Below are positions 1 through 8,182 of a stretch of 55,252 bases of DNA, in pieces. The translations under genes were made by a program, and so were the position numbers. The notes under the pieces were generated by a model that saw only the letters and a list, made by a program, of their open reading frames with translations, ran no database searches and had not been told where the DNA came from. The stretch covers positions 1 through 55,252 of the forward strand of contig JAJYLW010000015.1 of NCBI GenBank assembly GCA_021787475.1. Reading direction: 5' to 3'. The stretch's first letter is position 1. Every line of letters begins with the position of its first letter. Origin of the DNA: Actinomycetes bacterium. Its GTDB lineage: Bacteria; Actinomycetota; Thermoleophilia; BMS3ABIN01.

Positions 1-65
1 GCCCGGCGGGCGCCGCCGGGCCGCCCCCCACATTCATGAAGTCATGCGCGGGAGGCGGCGCTGAT

Positions 66-109
66 CGGGCAAGCTGAAACTTCTCGCCGGGCAAGCTGAA
101 ACTTCTCGC
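66..109. repeat. 22-bp perfect tandem duplication
   Basis: Two identical adjacent copies of a 22-base unit beginning cgggcaagctgaaac lie at 66-87 and 88-109, about 20 bases before the candidate promoter of the first gene. Nothing else in the first 128 bases looks coding. The copies could be a duplicated regulator-binding site or a remnant of a mobile element; the sequence alone does not decide. Confidence 0.8.
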
Positions 110-128
110 TTGGCATGAAAGACAACTT

Positions 129-156
129 TTGAAGCACCGTCACTGAGCGGTATAAT
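129..156 (+). promoter_or_regulatory. Candidate sigma70-type promoter, possibly leaderless
   Basis: A consensus -10 box TATAAT sits at 151-156, with a TTGAAG at 129-134 and a 16-base spacer. Transcription would start near 163, only about 8 bases before the ATG at 171. No Shine-Dalgarno sequence precedes that ATG, so the message may be leaderless, which is common in Actinobacteria. This is inferred from sequence only. Confidence 0.5.
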
Positions 157-170
157 TATCTTGTTACTTT

Positions 171-725
171 ATGAACGGGTTTATCGAGAATCCAGAATCC
201 AGTAGCCAGCATCCGGTTTATTGCATAAACCATCCTGCCGTTGAGACCCTGGTGACCTGCAGTTCCTGCGGCGTCCCCATCTGTCCCGACTGCATGGTTG
301 AGACACCGGTCGCGGCCAAGTGTCCCGCCTGCGCCCGGATGCCCCGCTCGGCGCTGGTGCGGCTGAAGCCGGACCGGCTGGCCATGACTGTCATTATTGG
401 CCTGGTGGCTGCCGCAATCGGCGGCTACCTGTTTGGCCTGTTTGTGTCGGCCCTCAGTTTCTTTGCCATCATTATCGCGTTTGGCCTGGGGGCGGGCGTC
501 GGCGAAGCAGTATCGCGGGCCAGCGGCCGTTTTCATGACTTCCGCCTGGCTGCCTGGGCGTCCGCCTGCGCTGTCCTGGCAATCCTGTTTCCGTTTTTTT
601 TACAGGGATTTGCCGATTACGGTCTGTCCTCGCCGACCGTAAATTATGTTATCGCTTTCGGTGGAGTCTGGAAACTGCTTTGGATGGCGGCCGCCGCTTA
701 CGGTGCCTGGCAGCGAAATGCGTAA
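171..725 (+). CDS. B-box-type zinc-finger membrane protein
   Basis: A 184-residue protein of unknown role. The N-terminal 60 residues carry paired cysteines and a histidine (CINHPA, CSSC, CPDC, CPAC) spaced like a B-box or rhomboid-associated zinc finger. The rest is hydrophobic, with about four membrane segments near residues 71-92, 94-116, 128-147 and 160-180. No rhomboid catalytic motif is seen, so this is a zinc finger on a small membrane domain and not a protease. The ATG at 171 has no ribosome binding site but lies just after a good -10 box. The first codons overlap a short dispersed repeat (182-212) whose inverted relative follows the gene at 728-764. It is transcribed alone; the next gene is on the opposite strand. 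Confidence 0.7.
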   Translation: MNGFIENPESSSQHPVYCINHPAVETLVTCSSCGVPICPDCMVETPVAAKCPACARMPRSALVRLKPDRLAMTVIIGLVAAAIGGYLFGLFVSALSFFAIIIAFGLGAGVGEAVSRASGRFHDFRLAAWASACAVLAILFPFFLQGFADYGLSSPTVNYVIAFGGVWKLLWMAAAAYGAWQRNA

Positions 726-727
726 AA

Positions 728-764
728 CCGGATGCTGGATGGTAGACGCTGGATGCTGGACTAA
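728..764. repeat. ggatgctgga-type repeat, inverted relative at 182-212
   Basis: Here ccggatgctggatggtagac is followed by a second ggatgctgga copy. Positions 182-212, inside the first codons of the preceding gene, hold a diverged inverted version ending in ccagcatccgg. The two copies bracket the zinc-finger gene. A simple A/C-rich tract (ccaaaaccc, caaaaacc) follows at 765-788. Related ggatggtgga heptamers occur at 43720-43747. Confidence 0.55.
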
Positions 765-838
765 ACCAAAACCCAAAAACCAAAACAGAAGCACTTGACA
801 AATAGTAAATAATCACTGCAATGTTTTTGAACTATGAG

Positions 839-1846
839 CTATGCTTTTACCTTGGTTTTCCTGACCGTCCCGTCCTGTAGCTCCCACTTCCCGCAGCGCC
901 CCCCCCAGCGGGCCAGCGTCTTGCCCCCGACCTTTATCCGGACCACCTCGCAAGTATTGGAGCAGCCGTCGCAGATAAACGTCGAGGTCTCATAATTCAA
1001 GTCGGTTACCTCAAATCCCTTGAAGCTGGTCTCCCCGGGCTCAAGGTCCAGCTCCAGCGCCAGGATGGCGCTGCCAATCGCCCCCATCACGTGGTAGTAA
1101 GCCGGGACGACCACCTCCACGCCCAACTCCGCCTCAAAGGCGCGCTTCATACCGGCGTTGGCGGCGACGCCTCCCTGGAACACCGTCGGCTCCAGCAACT
1201 CCTTGCCCTTGGACAGGTTGTTCAGGTAATTGCGGGCAAGGGCATGGCAGAGGCCGTAGATAATATCTTCCACCCTGGCCCCCACCTGCTGCTTGTGGAT
1301 CATGTCCGATTCAGCGAAAACCGAGCAGCGGCCGGCGATGTGGGCCGGGCTGTCGGACCTGAGGGCGTAATCGCCAAACTCCTCAATCGGTATCCCCAGC
1401 CGGGTTGACTGGTGGTCGAGGAAAGAGCCGGTGCCGGCGGCGCAGACCGAGTTCATGGCAAAATCGGTGACGACGCCGTCGCGGAGGATGATCAGCTTTG
1501 AGTCCTGGCCGCCGATCTCAAGCACTGTGTTGACATCTGGGATTACTTGTGACGCAGCCACGGCGTGGGCGGTGATCTCGTTCTTGACAATGTCGGCGCC
1601 GACGATGACGCCGGTCAGGTGGCGGGCGCTGCCGGTGGCGCCGACGCCGCGGATCTCCACGTCCTGGTCCGCCATCACGGCGGTAAGCTCCTTCAGCCCT
1701 TCCTGCACCGCTCTGATCGGCTGGCCCTGGGTGCGCCGGTAGATCGCGCCGAGGACGCTGGCGCGCTCGTCCAGGATCACTAGGTTTGTGCTCACCGAGC
1801 CGACGTCGATGCCGAGATAACCGGTTCTTCGTTCCTTCATGTTCAT
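839..1846 (-). CDS. Acyl-CoA dehydratase activase, BadF/BcrA/HgdC-type ATPase (COG1924)
   Basis: A 335-residue ATPase of the ASKHA fold. Proteins of this family hold one [4Fe-4S] cluster between two subunits and use ATP to push a low-potential electron into a partner dehydratase or reductase. Visible family motifs are GIDVGSVSTNLV near the N-terminus, EIGGQDSK near residue 115, the CAAGTGSF cysteine motif near 135 and GRCSVFAESDMIH near 170. The second cluster-type cysteine of HgdC is in the GRCSVFAE segment. The C-terminal tail carries extra cysteines (CDGCSNTC, then GGRCG), usual for the COG1924 proteins that travel with DUF2229 proteins. It is the last of three minus-strand genes; 91 bases with a dispersed repeat separate it from the upstream partner. 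The true substrate is unknown. Confidence 0.85.
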   Translation of the reverse strand: MNMKERRTGYLGIDVGSVSTNLVILDERASVLGAIYRRTQGQPIRAVQEGLKELTAVMADQDVEIRGVGATGSARHLTGVIVGADIVKNEITAHAVAASQVIPDVNTVLEIGGQDSKLIILRDGVVTDFAMNSVCAAGTGSFLDHQSTRLGIPIEEFGDYALRSDSPAHIAGRCSVFAESDMIHKQQVGARVEDIIYGLCHALARNYLNNLSKGKELLEPTVFQGGVAANAGMKRAFEAELGVEVVVPAYYHVMGAIGSAILALELDLEPGETSFKGFEVTDLNYETSTFICDGCSNTCEVVRIKVGGKTLARWGGRCGKWELQDGTVRKTKVKA

Positions 1847-1896
1847 CTCCGCCTTAAGAGTTCAAACTGATCATTCAACCTGCTCAGCATAGCCAA

Positions 1897-1932
1897 ATCG
1901 AGGCAAGCCCCGGGCAGATTCCGAATAAACTT
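1897..1932. repeat. Diverged copy of a dispersed intergenic repeat
   Basis: The 15-base core atcgaggcaagcccc here is identical to the reverse complement of part of the repeat at 22619-22672; a closely related copy lies at 13858-13908. Beyond the core, similarity is weak. It fills the short gap between two activase-family genes. Confidence 0.45.
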
Positions 1933-1937
1933 CATGT

Positions 1938-3110
1938 TCAAACCGCCTTTACCTTGCATTCGTGGCAAGGCGAAACCGGCTCTCTGTTTAGCGCGTCCGG
2001 GGGGGTGGAGACGGTGCGGCCGCGCCGCCGCGCCCAGAGCAGGTCAACAAAAGCCTCCAGCCGGGTCACCATGCCGGCGCGGCCCGTCTGCTCGTCGAAC
2101 GTGAGCGTTAGCACGGGAATATCGTGTTTCTGCTGCACTTTTGGCAGGATGCTGGTGGCAATGTTTTCCGGCATGCAGCCAAACGGAAGCAGCTGGATGA
2201 CACCGTCAAAACCGCGCTCGGCAAACAGCACCGTGCTGCCGATGGTCTCGCGGCCCTCACCGCCGACATTATGGCTCAAGAACGGTGCCGCCTTTTCCTC
2301 GATCAGCCCTTTGGGGAAACCAAAAATCTTGTTGTCGCGGTGGGGGGCGATCCAGTCCGTCACCCAGACGCACCGTTCCAGATAAACGCCCATGTCACCA
2401 ATAAGCTCCTCCAGATCAAAATTACTGAACGGCTCCAGCAGCAGGAAAAATTCGCCGACTATGCCAACCTTGAGTACTTCCCGCTCCCGCTCCTGGTCAA
2501 CCGATTCGATCAGCCCCAGGCTTTCCCGCGCCGCCGCCTCTATCTCCGCGGCCGTTACCGCCGCCGCCAGCAGCTTCTCCGCCTCTTCCAGCGCCCGGCT
2601 GGTGTGGCCGCGGTTCTTCTCGTATGCCCGCACCATCAGCGCCCGTTTGCGCAGCTGGTCAAAGGCGCGGCCCTTGGCGAACGAGACTTTCAGGGTCTTC
2701 CACAGGCGGCGGATGCTCAGCCCCGCCGACAATGAAGCAAAGCTCTTGTAAAAGGCCCAGGCACCGTCGCTGAAAGGCTCCAGCATCATGAAATCGAACT
2801 CATAGCCGAGGTCGCGCAGAATGCGCTCCTCGACAATGCCATAGTAGCCAAAGCGGCAGGGGCCATGGCCGCCGGCCATGGCGATCGTGTTGGCTCCCTT
2901 TTCCAGCGCCTGGATGAAGTTGCCCAGGTTGATCTTCAACGGCAGGCAGGCAAATTCGGGGCTGTGCTTGATGCCAAGCTGGAGCGTCTTCGTCGAGGAC
3001 CGGGGCGGCTTGATGTATTCGACCCCGAGGCGGCCGAAGAGATCGTCCAGGAGCAGATGCAGGTTGCCCATGTGCGGGGTTGTGATCCTGATCTGGTCCG
3101 GCGGCCTCAC
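1938..3110 (-). CDS. 2-hydroxyacyl-CoA dehydratase-like protein (COG3581 type)
   Basis: A 390-residue protein of the family that pairs with COG1924 ATPases and DUF2229 proteins. Landmarks are ACLPLKINLGNF near residue 55, AGGHGPCRFGYYG near 80, LLPFGCMPE near 310, TLTFDEQTGRAGMVTRLEAFVD near 348 (shortened here from a longer conserved run) and a C-terminal CHEC. The conserved cysteines would hold an iron-sulfur cluster reduced by the neighbouring ATPase. The start ATG at 3110 overlaps the upstream gene's stop by four bases, so the two are probably translationally coupled. In many anaerobes these three pieces are one very long polypeptide; here they are separate genes. No hydroxyacyl-CoA pathway gene lies nearby, so the reaction cannot be named. 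Confidence 0.8.
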   Translation of the reverse strand: MRPPDQIRITTPHMGNLHLLLDDLFGRLGVEYIKPPRSSTKTLQLGIKHSPEFACLPLKINLGNFIQALEKGANTIAMAGGHGPCRFGYYGIVEERILRDLGYEFDFMMLEPFSDGAWAFYKSFASLSAGLSIRRLWKTLKVSFAKGRAFDQLRKRALMVRAYEKNRGHTSRALEEAEKLLAAAVTAAEIEAAARESLGLIESVDQEREREVLKVGIVGEFFLLLEPFSNFDLEELIGDMGVYLERCVWVTDWIAPHRDNKIFGFPKGLIEEKAAPFLSHNVGGEGRETIGSTVLFAERGFDGVIQLLPFGCMPENIATSILPKVQQKHDIPVLTLTFDEQTGRAGMVTRLEAFVDLLWARRRGRTVSTPPDALNREPVSPCHECKVKAV

Positions 3111-4093
3111 GCCACGGCCACCTTGTTCTTTCTCATTAGCATGTCAACGAAGGCCTCGATGCGGGTAACGAGCCCGGCTTCGCCGCTGTGCTCGTCAATA
3201 GTGAGCGACATCAGCGGCACCTTGTGCTGCCGGGCGCGGTGCTCGATCAGCACCTGGACGAGGGAATCGGGGCCGCAGGCAAAGGCAAGCACGTAAATGA
3301 CGCCGTCCACCTTGCCCGTTTCGGTCCAGTGGTTGATGGCGCCCATGATTTCTTTCTCATAACTCCAGTAAAGCTGCTTGGGAACGTCGGTTGCCGCTTC
3401 CATCAAAATGTGGTGGTCAGTCATTTCCGGCACGACCAGATCGACGCCCATCTCCTCGAGCCGGGCGATCAGGTTCTGGGTAATGTAGCCGTCGTAAATA
3501 TTGTAAGGATGGCCCAGCAGGCCAATGCGTTTGGCGCCTTCCCGCTGCGGCCGCCAGCGCGGCTTGTTGAGCCTGCTTAATGGTAGCAAGTCAACGGGCC
3601 GTCGGCCGGCGGCGAGGCTGTCCTGGTAGCGGCGCTGGGCCAGCTTGGCCGCGTCCAGGGCCGCGACCGCATCCAGCCTCCCGAGGCCAAACTCCTGCCG
3701 GGCAAAGTTGATCAGCTGCCACTTGAACTCGCTTGGCTTTTCGCGCTGGTTCAGCTTTGGCGTCAGCAGCGGCGGCAGGCCCATGCTGTCGGCGGCGGCG
3801 GCAATCATGTCCGGCAGCCCCAGGAACTTGGGGCAGGTGTAGGCCCTCTCCTCAACGCTCACGACCCGGGGAACGAACAGGGCGTCGACCTTGTCCTTCA
3901 GGGCGGCGCAATGCCCGTAAAAAGCCTTGACCGGGACGCACAGCTCGTTCTCGGCAATCTCAACGCCGCGCGAGAGGATCTTTTTATTGGTCATGGGGGA
4001 CGTTTCCACTTCCAGGCCCAGCCCGGTGAGGAACGTTTTCCAAAAAGGAAGATATTTATAGTAGAGCAGCGATCTGGGAATGCCTACGCGCAT
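3107..4093 (-). CDS. DUF2229 (COG3580-type) dehydratase-activase-related protein
   Basis: A 328-residue protein beginning MRVGIPRSLLYYKYLPFW, the characteristic opening of the DUF2229/COG3580 family. Cysteine motifs ENELCVPVKAFYGH near residue 55, YTCPKFLG near 85 and LAFACGPDSL near 270 are suited to iron-sulfur binding, and the end repeats the SLTIDEHSGEAGLVTRIEAF motif found in the downstream partner, which suggests an ancient duplication. It is the first gene of the three-gene minus-strand set. About 200 non-coding bases separate it from the next gene cluster. Confidence 0.8.
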   Translation of the reverse strand: MRVGIPRSLLYYKYLPFWKTFLTGLGLEVETSPMTNKKILSRGVEIAENELCVPVKAFYGHCAALKDKVDALFVPRVVSVEERAYTCPKFLGLPDMIAAAADSMGLPPLLTPKLNQREKPSEFKWQLINFARQEFGLGRLDAVAALDAAKLAQRRYQDSLAAGRRPVDLLPLSRLNKPRWRPQREGAKRIGLLGHPYNIYDGYITQNLIARLEEMGVDLVVPEMTDHHILMEAATDVPKQLYWSYEKEIMGAINHWTETGKVDGVIYVLAFACGPDSLVQVLIEHRARQHKVPLMSLTIDEHSGEAGLVTRIEAFVDMLMRKNKVAVA

Positions 4094-4239
4094 AGACTCG
4101 TCGGTTGCCTGCGATCGTGGCCCCGGCGCAGCCTGACGCCAGGAAACGCCTGGATCATTTTAAAAGACTTCCCTTTTCCATGCGCATCTAACCAATGCGG
4201 ATCAGCGCCGGAAAAGAAAAGGTTAAGTGATACTAAGTG

Positions 4240-4270
4240 ATTTGCCACCAGTTGGCAAATTTCTTTTTCT
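4240..4270 (+). terminator. Hairpin with T-rich tail between two minus-strand operons
   Basis: An 8-bp perfect stem (ATTTGCCA / TGGCAAAT, loop CCAGT) at 4240-4260 is followed on the plus strand by ttctttttct. On the minus strand it lies just after the stop of the flippase-like gene, with a ctttt-rich stretch about 15 bases further on, so it may work in that direction. No plus-strand gene precedes it. The rest of 4094-4295 holds nothing that looks coding. Confidence 0.5.
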
Positions 4271-4295
4271 ATCACAACTATTCGGCTGCCGCGCA

Positions 4296-5408
4296 TCACC
4301 GCAGCTCACCCTCCATTTTCCTGATGCTCTCCCGCTTGACCTGCTTCAGGTTGAGGCCCTCCCGGAGGAGAAAGGCGCTGCCGACTCCCAGGCCGATCGA
4401 TCCCTCGATCGCCTGGAGGCCGATCGAGAAGGCCAGCGCTGTCGATTCGTTGATGCACTTGAAATCGGGCAGGCACGGCTGGCCCGCCGGCGCAGACCCG
4501 TAAGCGATGGCAAGCGGAATCACGGTCGCCAGTTGGAAGATGCCGACGTTTCCCGGAGTCGCCGGCAAAGCTCCGGCTACGTTGATCAGGATGAGAAGCA
4601 GCACGGCGCCAAGGAAGCCGGTGAACCCGAGGTGAAAGGCGTTAAGCGACATGAAGACGGCCGTAAGCTGCGACATCCATGAAGCGGTGGTGGTGCCGAG
4701 GATGGTGATTACCCGCCCGGGACTGCGCAGCACCTGCTGGCCTTCGCTGAAGCGGGCCACGATTCCTTTCAGGCGCGTCATCTGCTTTTTCCACCATGAA
4801 TGATGCTCCCGGTGGCTGGCCGCCGCTGCGGCGGCGCTCTGGGCGATGCTTTCCCGTTTCGCTTCCAGCAGAATCAGCGCCGCGCCAAAGAAAACCGCCA
4901 CCGCCAGCAGGACGATAGCGCCCCTGTCCGCCCAGCCCGGCAGGTTCATCCTTGTCACCCCGTAAATGATGATCATAGCCAGCACGAAGCCGTCAAAAAC
5001 GCGCTCGAGGACGATGGTGCCAAACACAGTCGAGCGCGAGACCCGCTGGCCGCTGATTGACTGGCGCCGGCTGATGACGTAAGCACGGGCCAGCTCGCCC
5101 ATGCGCGCCGGCACGAGCGCATTAACCAAAAAACCGATCATCAGCGCCGAGGTCAGGTCGCGCCATCGCGCCGGCGCTTTTTTGAAGCTGAAATCAAAGA
5201 TGATTTTCCAGCTGGCGACCTTTAGCAGGATTGAGGCAAGGTTGGCCAGAATGGCCAGCCCGACGAAGAGCCAGGATACACCGGCGAACGTCGACAGCAG
5301 TTGGCTGTAATTGACCTGCTTCCAGAGGACGTAGGCAAGGATCGCCAGCAGGCTCAGCAGCAGCCAGTGGCGGATCAAGAAGCGGACCGCCATTTTGACC
5401 ACATTCAC
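4296..5408 (-). CDS. Flippase-like membrane protein, UPF0104/YbhN family (LPG synthase TM-domain family)
   Basis: A 370-residue integral membrane protein with roughly eight hydrophobic segments. The motif NALVPARMGELARAYVI near residue 100 is the hallmark of the family, as are ALPATPGNVGIFQLA near 280 and the Arg/Lys-rich cytoplasmic loop near 190-220. Family members include the membrane half of lysyl-phosphatidylglycerol synthase and proteins proposed to move lipid-linked sugars. It is the last gene of a minus-strand operon after a GT4 glycosyltransferase and a polysaccharide deacetylase, which suggests work on a glycolipid or lipid-linked glycan. The ATG overlaps the upstream stop by four bases. 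Confidence 0.8.
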   Translation of the reverse strand: MNVVKMAVRFLIRHWLLLSLLAILAYVLWKQVNYSQLLSTFAGVSWLFVGLAILANLASILLKVASWKIIFDFSFKKAPARWRDLTSALMIGFLVNALVPARMGELARAYVISRRQSISGQRVSRSTVFGTIVLERVFDGFVLAMIIIYGVTRMNLPGWADRGAIVLLAVAVFFGAALILLEAKRESIAQSAAAAAASHREHHSWWKKQMTRLKGIVARFSEGQQVLRSPGRVITILGTTTASWMSQLTAVFMSLNAFHLGFTGFLGAVLLLILINVAGALPATPGNVGIFQLATVIPLAIAYGSAPAGQPCLPDFKCINESTALAFSIGLQAIEGSIGLGVGSAFLLREGLNLKQVKRESIRKMEGELR

Positions 5409-6247
5409 CGTAAGCCCGCCTCGTTCATCATTTCTTCCACAGTGGCAAAAGCAAGGCCGCGGCTGCGGGCGAGGCTGATAATCTCCGGCAGCGCCGCCAC
5501 TGTCTGCGAGCGGTCTTCTTCCTGAAGGCCGCGCCAGCCGTCATGAAGGAGGAGGACGCTCCCCGGCCCGAGCAGTTCAACGGTCCGGGAAATAATTTTG
5601 TCAACGCCCGGAGCCGCCGTATCCCACACCCCCTTGGTCCAACCGGCAACCTGGTAGCCGGCGCCGGTTGCCGCCCGGTGGGCGGCAGGGCCCAGCCAGC
5701 CATGGGGGGCGCGGAAGAGGCGCGCCGGATCCTTGACGCCCGCCGCTTCGATGGCCTGGGATGTCAGCGCCAACTGGAGCCGGACCTGCCAGGGGCGCGC
5801 CCACATGAGGATGTCGTGGTCCATGCCGTGGCTGGCGACGCGGTGACCTTCCGCTTCCATTCTCCTGACGGCCTCGGGATAGCGGAGCGCGTTCTCTCCC
5901 AGCACGAAAAAGGTGGCCCGCACGCCTTCATGCTTCAGCACGTTGAGAATCTGATCCGTGAATGGAGGGCGGGGTCCGTCGTCGAAAGTCAGCGCGATCA
6001 GGTTTCCGCTGTGACTGCCCCGGTAAAACACTCGTCCCCCCAGCGGGAAATTTGGCACCAGGAAAGAATAAAGAAGAAAGCCATCGGCCAGCCCGCCGCT
6101 CAAAAGCGCCGCCGCCGCCAAGCGCCGCCGCCGCCGCCGCCAGAACAGGCGGGCGGCGCCGGCCTCGCCCGTCGCCGCTACCCCGGCCAGCGCCGCCAGC
6201 GCCGCCAGGGCTTCTTTTTTAGTCACTGAAAGCGCAGGCCATCTCAC
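5405..6247 (-). CDS. Membrane-anchored polysaccharide deacetylase (NodB domain)
   Basis: A 280-residue protein. The N-terminal 70 residues hold an Arg-rich patch (RRRRRRLA) and two hydrophobic segments that would anchor it. The carbohydrate esterase 4 domain spans about residues 80-275. Motifs seen are TFDDGP (metal and catalytic Asp), ASHGMDH (metal His pair), RAPHGW and LLLHDG with the catalytic His. Enzymes of this family remove N- or O-acetyl groups from cell-wall or glycolipid sugars. It overlaps the upstream glycosyltransferase by 29 bases and the downstream flippase-like gene by 4, so the three are one operon. The order GT4, deacetylase, membrane protein suggests assembly and export of a deacetylated glycan or glycolipid. 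Confidence 0.85.
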   Translation of the reverse strand: MRWPALSVTKKEALAALAALAGVAATGEAGAARLFWRRRRRRLAAAALLSGGLADGFLLYSFLVPNFPLGGRVFYRGSHSGNLIALTFDDGPRPPFTDQILNVLKHEGVRATFFVLGENALRYPEAVRRMEAEGHRVASHGMDHDILMWARPWQVRLQLALTSQAIEAAGVKDPARLFRAPHGWLGPAAHRAATGAGYQVAGWTKGVWDTAAPGVDKIISRTVELLGPGSVLLLHDGWRGLQEEDRSQTVAALPEIISLARSRGLAFATVEEMMNEAGLR

Positions 6248-7412
6248 CGGGCGCGTCCGCAGTCACCGTCTCAAATTCAGCGCCCCGGTTTTGCAGCTTC
6301 AGGTAGAGCGACTCCACCTGGGCGGCAACCAGATCCCACGAGTATTTGGAAAGCACCGTTTCCCTCCCGGCGCTGCCCATGTGCTGGCGCAGCTCCGCGT
6401 CGCGAAGCAGCCTGAGCAGGGCCTCGGCAAAGGCCGCCGGCTCGTTTTCTCCCACAAGGATTCCCTGCACGCCGTCCTCCATCACCAGCCGGTAGCCATT
6501 GATGTCCGAAGCCACGATTGGCTTGGCCGATGACATCGCTTCCAGCAGCACCACGCCAAAGGAAGCCTTGGTGCAGGGGCTGCAGAAGACATCGGCAGAG
6601 GCGTAGTAATTCGGCCTTCTGCCGTTGATCAGACCGGCAAAGTGGATGTCCCGGGCCAGTTTCTTGCCGATCAGGGAGCGGTAATAGGGCCTCAGCGGCC
6701 CGTCGCCGACGACTATCAGGCGGCAGTTGTCAAAGCCGGCCTTGACAATCTTGAATGCTTCTATCATTGTCCGCAGCCCGTTACGCGGGTCGAAACGGCC
6801 CACGAACAGGATGTTGAGCTTGCCATCCTCAAAGGCGGAGATCCCCGGTGCGCCAGGGCTGAAATAATCGGGGTCCACTCCGTTGGGAATGATGTTGTAA
6901 TCGGTTTTGAAGTAGCGCGACAGCGCGTCTACGCAAGCCTGGGAAACGACGATCTTTCCGTCCATCATCTCCATGTGGCGGGCGGCCATTTTCTGCAGCC
7001 AGGCATAGCCGCGGCTGCGGTCGAAGTAGGTGTGAAAGGTGCCGACCGTAACGGGGGCGTTGGAATGGCGCAGCGCCACCACCGGCAGGATGGGCGTCAG
7101 CGGCGAATGGGCGTGAATAACATCAAACTGCTCCTTCTCAAAAAAGCCGCCGAGGTCGGAGGCGAGCCGCTTGCCCACCGTGATGCGGGCGATGGAGCCG
7201 TTTGAATAAATTGGAATCCCTTTGCCAAACCTTACCACGGGGAAGACAGCAGGTCCATCGGGAAAGTGATGATGCTTGCGCGGCTTTAGGTTGTGCGTGA
7301 TCACGGTGACATCGTGGCCGCGCTTGCTTAAAGCGACTGCAAGGTTGTGGACGTGCTCAGTTATGCCCCCGAGCAGAGGGTAGTAATACTCAGATACGAG
7401 AGCAATTTTCAT
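6219..7412 (-). CDS. GT4-family glycosyltransferase (PimA/MgtA-like)
   Basis: A 397-residue GT-B fold enzyme. It starts MKIALVSEYYYPLLGGITEH, with the acceptor-domain glycine loop. HAHSPLTPI and GTFHTYFDR near residues 100-130 are typical of PimA-like and diacylglycerol glycosyltransferases, and the nucleotide-sugar site FGVVLLEAMSSAKPIVASD near 285 contains the family's E-x7-E motif. Such enzymes move mannose or glucose from a nucleotide sugar to a lipid at the inner face of the membrane. It is the first gene of the operon with the deacetylase and flippase-like protein. The product lipid cannot be named from the sequence. Confidence 0.85.
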   Translation of the reverse strand: MKIALVSEYYYPLLGGITEHVHNLAVALSKRGHDVTVITHNLKPRKHHHFPDGPAVFPVVRFGKGIPIYSNGSIARITVGKRLASDLGGFFEKEQFDVIHAHSPLTPILPVVALRHSNAPVTVGTFHTYFDRSRGYAWLQKMAARHMEMMDGKIVVSQACVDALSRYFKTDYNIIPNGVDPDYFSPGAPGISAFEDGKLNILFVGRFDPRNGLRTMIEAFKIVKAGFDNCRLIVVGDGPLRPYYRSLIGKKLARDIHFAGLINGRRPNYYASADVFCSPCTKASFGVVLLEAMSSAKPIVASDINGYRLVMEDGVQGILVGENEPAAFAEALLRLLRDAELRQHMGSAGRETVLSKYSWDLVAAQVESLYLKLQNRGAEFETVTADAPGEMACAFSD

Positions 7413-7870
7413 TTGTCATTCCGCCAAGGTTGAAAGACCTTAAAATCTCATTCCGGGGCCGGCGACTTGCCGGCCAGTCACGTCAGAATCTTACTATATT
7501 CGCAGCACTTTTCGCCACCGCAAAACCATCTTTGCGGGCGGCAGGTTTGGCTAATTCGCACCGGAATCCAGTACCGGCAACGCTTTATCCTATTCCCGCT
7601 CGATTGTTTTTTTATTCGACGCCGGCGCCCAAGAACCCCCCTGTGCTTGCCGGGAAAGCCGCTCGGCCCTTCCTGGGCCGCAGGCGCCCGATTGGTGTAT
7701 AATTTCTAGGTTGGCTGACTGGTTTTATCCGGCAGGCTGTTTGTCCGCCGCTTAGAGCCAATCTCGGTAAGTCATGGAGACCGGCTGCAGCAGGATACGC
7801 CTACCGGGAACAGGCTCTTTACTCTTTACATTTAACTTTTTCCTTTGGCGAAAGGAGGATTGAAAACAAG
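7413..7870. other. 458-base divergent intergenic region with a -10 box and long leader
   Basis: No protein-coding or RNA gene is recognised. A perfect TATAAT at 7698-7703 preceded by TG could start transcription of the plus-strand FmdB/SurE genes, giving a leader of about 160 bases, but no good -35 box is seen at normal spacing. The leader can form a stem between agagcc near 7756 and ggctct near 7812. I do not recognise a riboswitch or structural RNA class in it. Confidence 0.4.
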
Positions 7871-8134
7871 TTGCCTATTTACGAATACCGGTGCCTCAAA
7901 TGCGGGCACCAGTTTGAGAAGCTTCAGAGTATCTCCGAGGATGCTGTAAAGAAATGTGAAAAATGCGGGGCCCGGGTTACCCGCCTCTTTCATCCTGTCG
8001 CCGTTCATTTCAAGGGCAGCGGCTTTTATTCAACCGATTACGGCAAGCGCCAGGCGCCCAAGAGCAAGCCTGAAGAGAAGCCAAAAAAGCAAGGCAAGGA
8101 GCAGCCCAAGAAAGAGGCGGCCGCCAGTTCCTAG
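7871..8134 (+). CDS. FmdB-family zinc-ribbon protein
   Basis: An 87-residue protein starting MPIYEYRCLKCGHQFE, the nearly invariant start of FmdB family regulators. One zinc ribbon is formed by Cys8, Cys11, Cys29 and Cys32. The rest is a Lys/Glu-rich low-complexity tail that could bind nucleic acid or protein. The start is TTG at 7871, chosen because it gives the conserved MPIYEY and follows aaaggagg by about 12 bases. It is the first gene of a short plus-strand set with surE. FmdB proteins were first linked to formamidase/amidase operons, but most copies have no proven role. Confidence 0.85.
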   Translation: MPIYEYRCLKCGHQFEKLQSISEDAVKKCEKCGARVTRLFHPVAVHFKGSGFYSTDYGKRQAPKSKPEEKPKKQGKEQPKKEAAASS

Positions 8135-8182
8135 ACCCAGGTCCTCCGCCGCTAAATTTTTAGACGCCTCCTGGCACGCCCC

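Noticed and set aside
4084-4299. 71-residue minus-strand reading frame between two operons
   Set aside because: It spans a hairpin, has no ribosome binding site and no recognisable domain; it is probably chance.
7704-7870. 6S, SRP or other structural RNA
   Set aside because: The stretch is foldable, but none of the conserved sequence blocks of these RNAs is visible.
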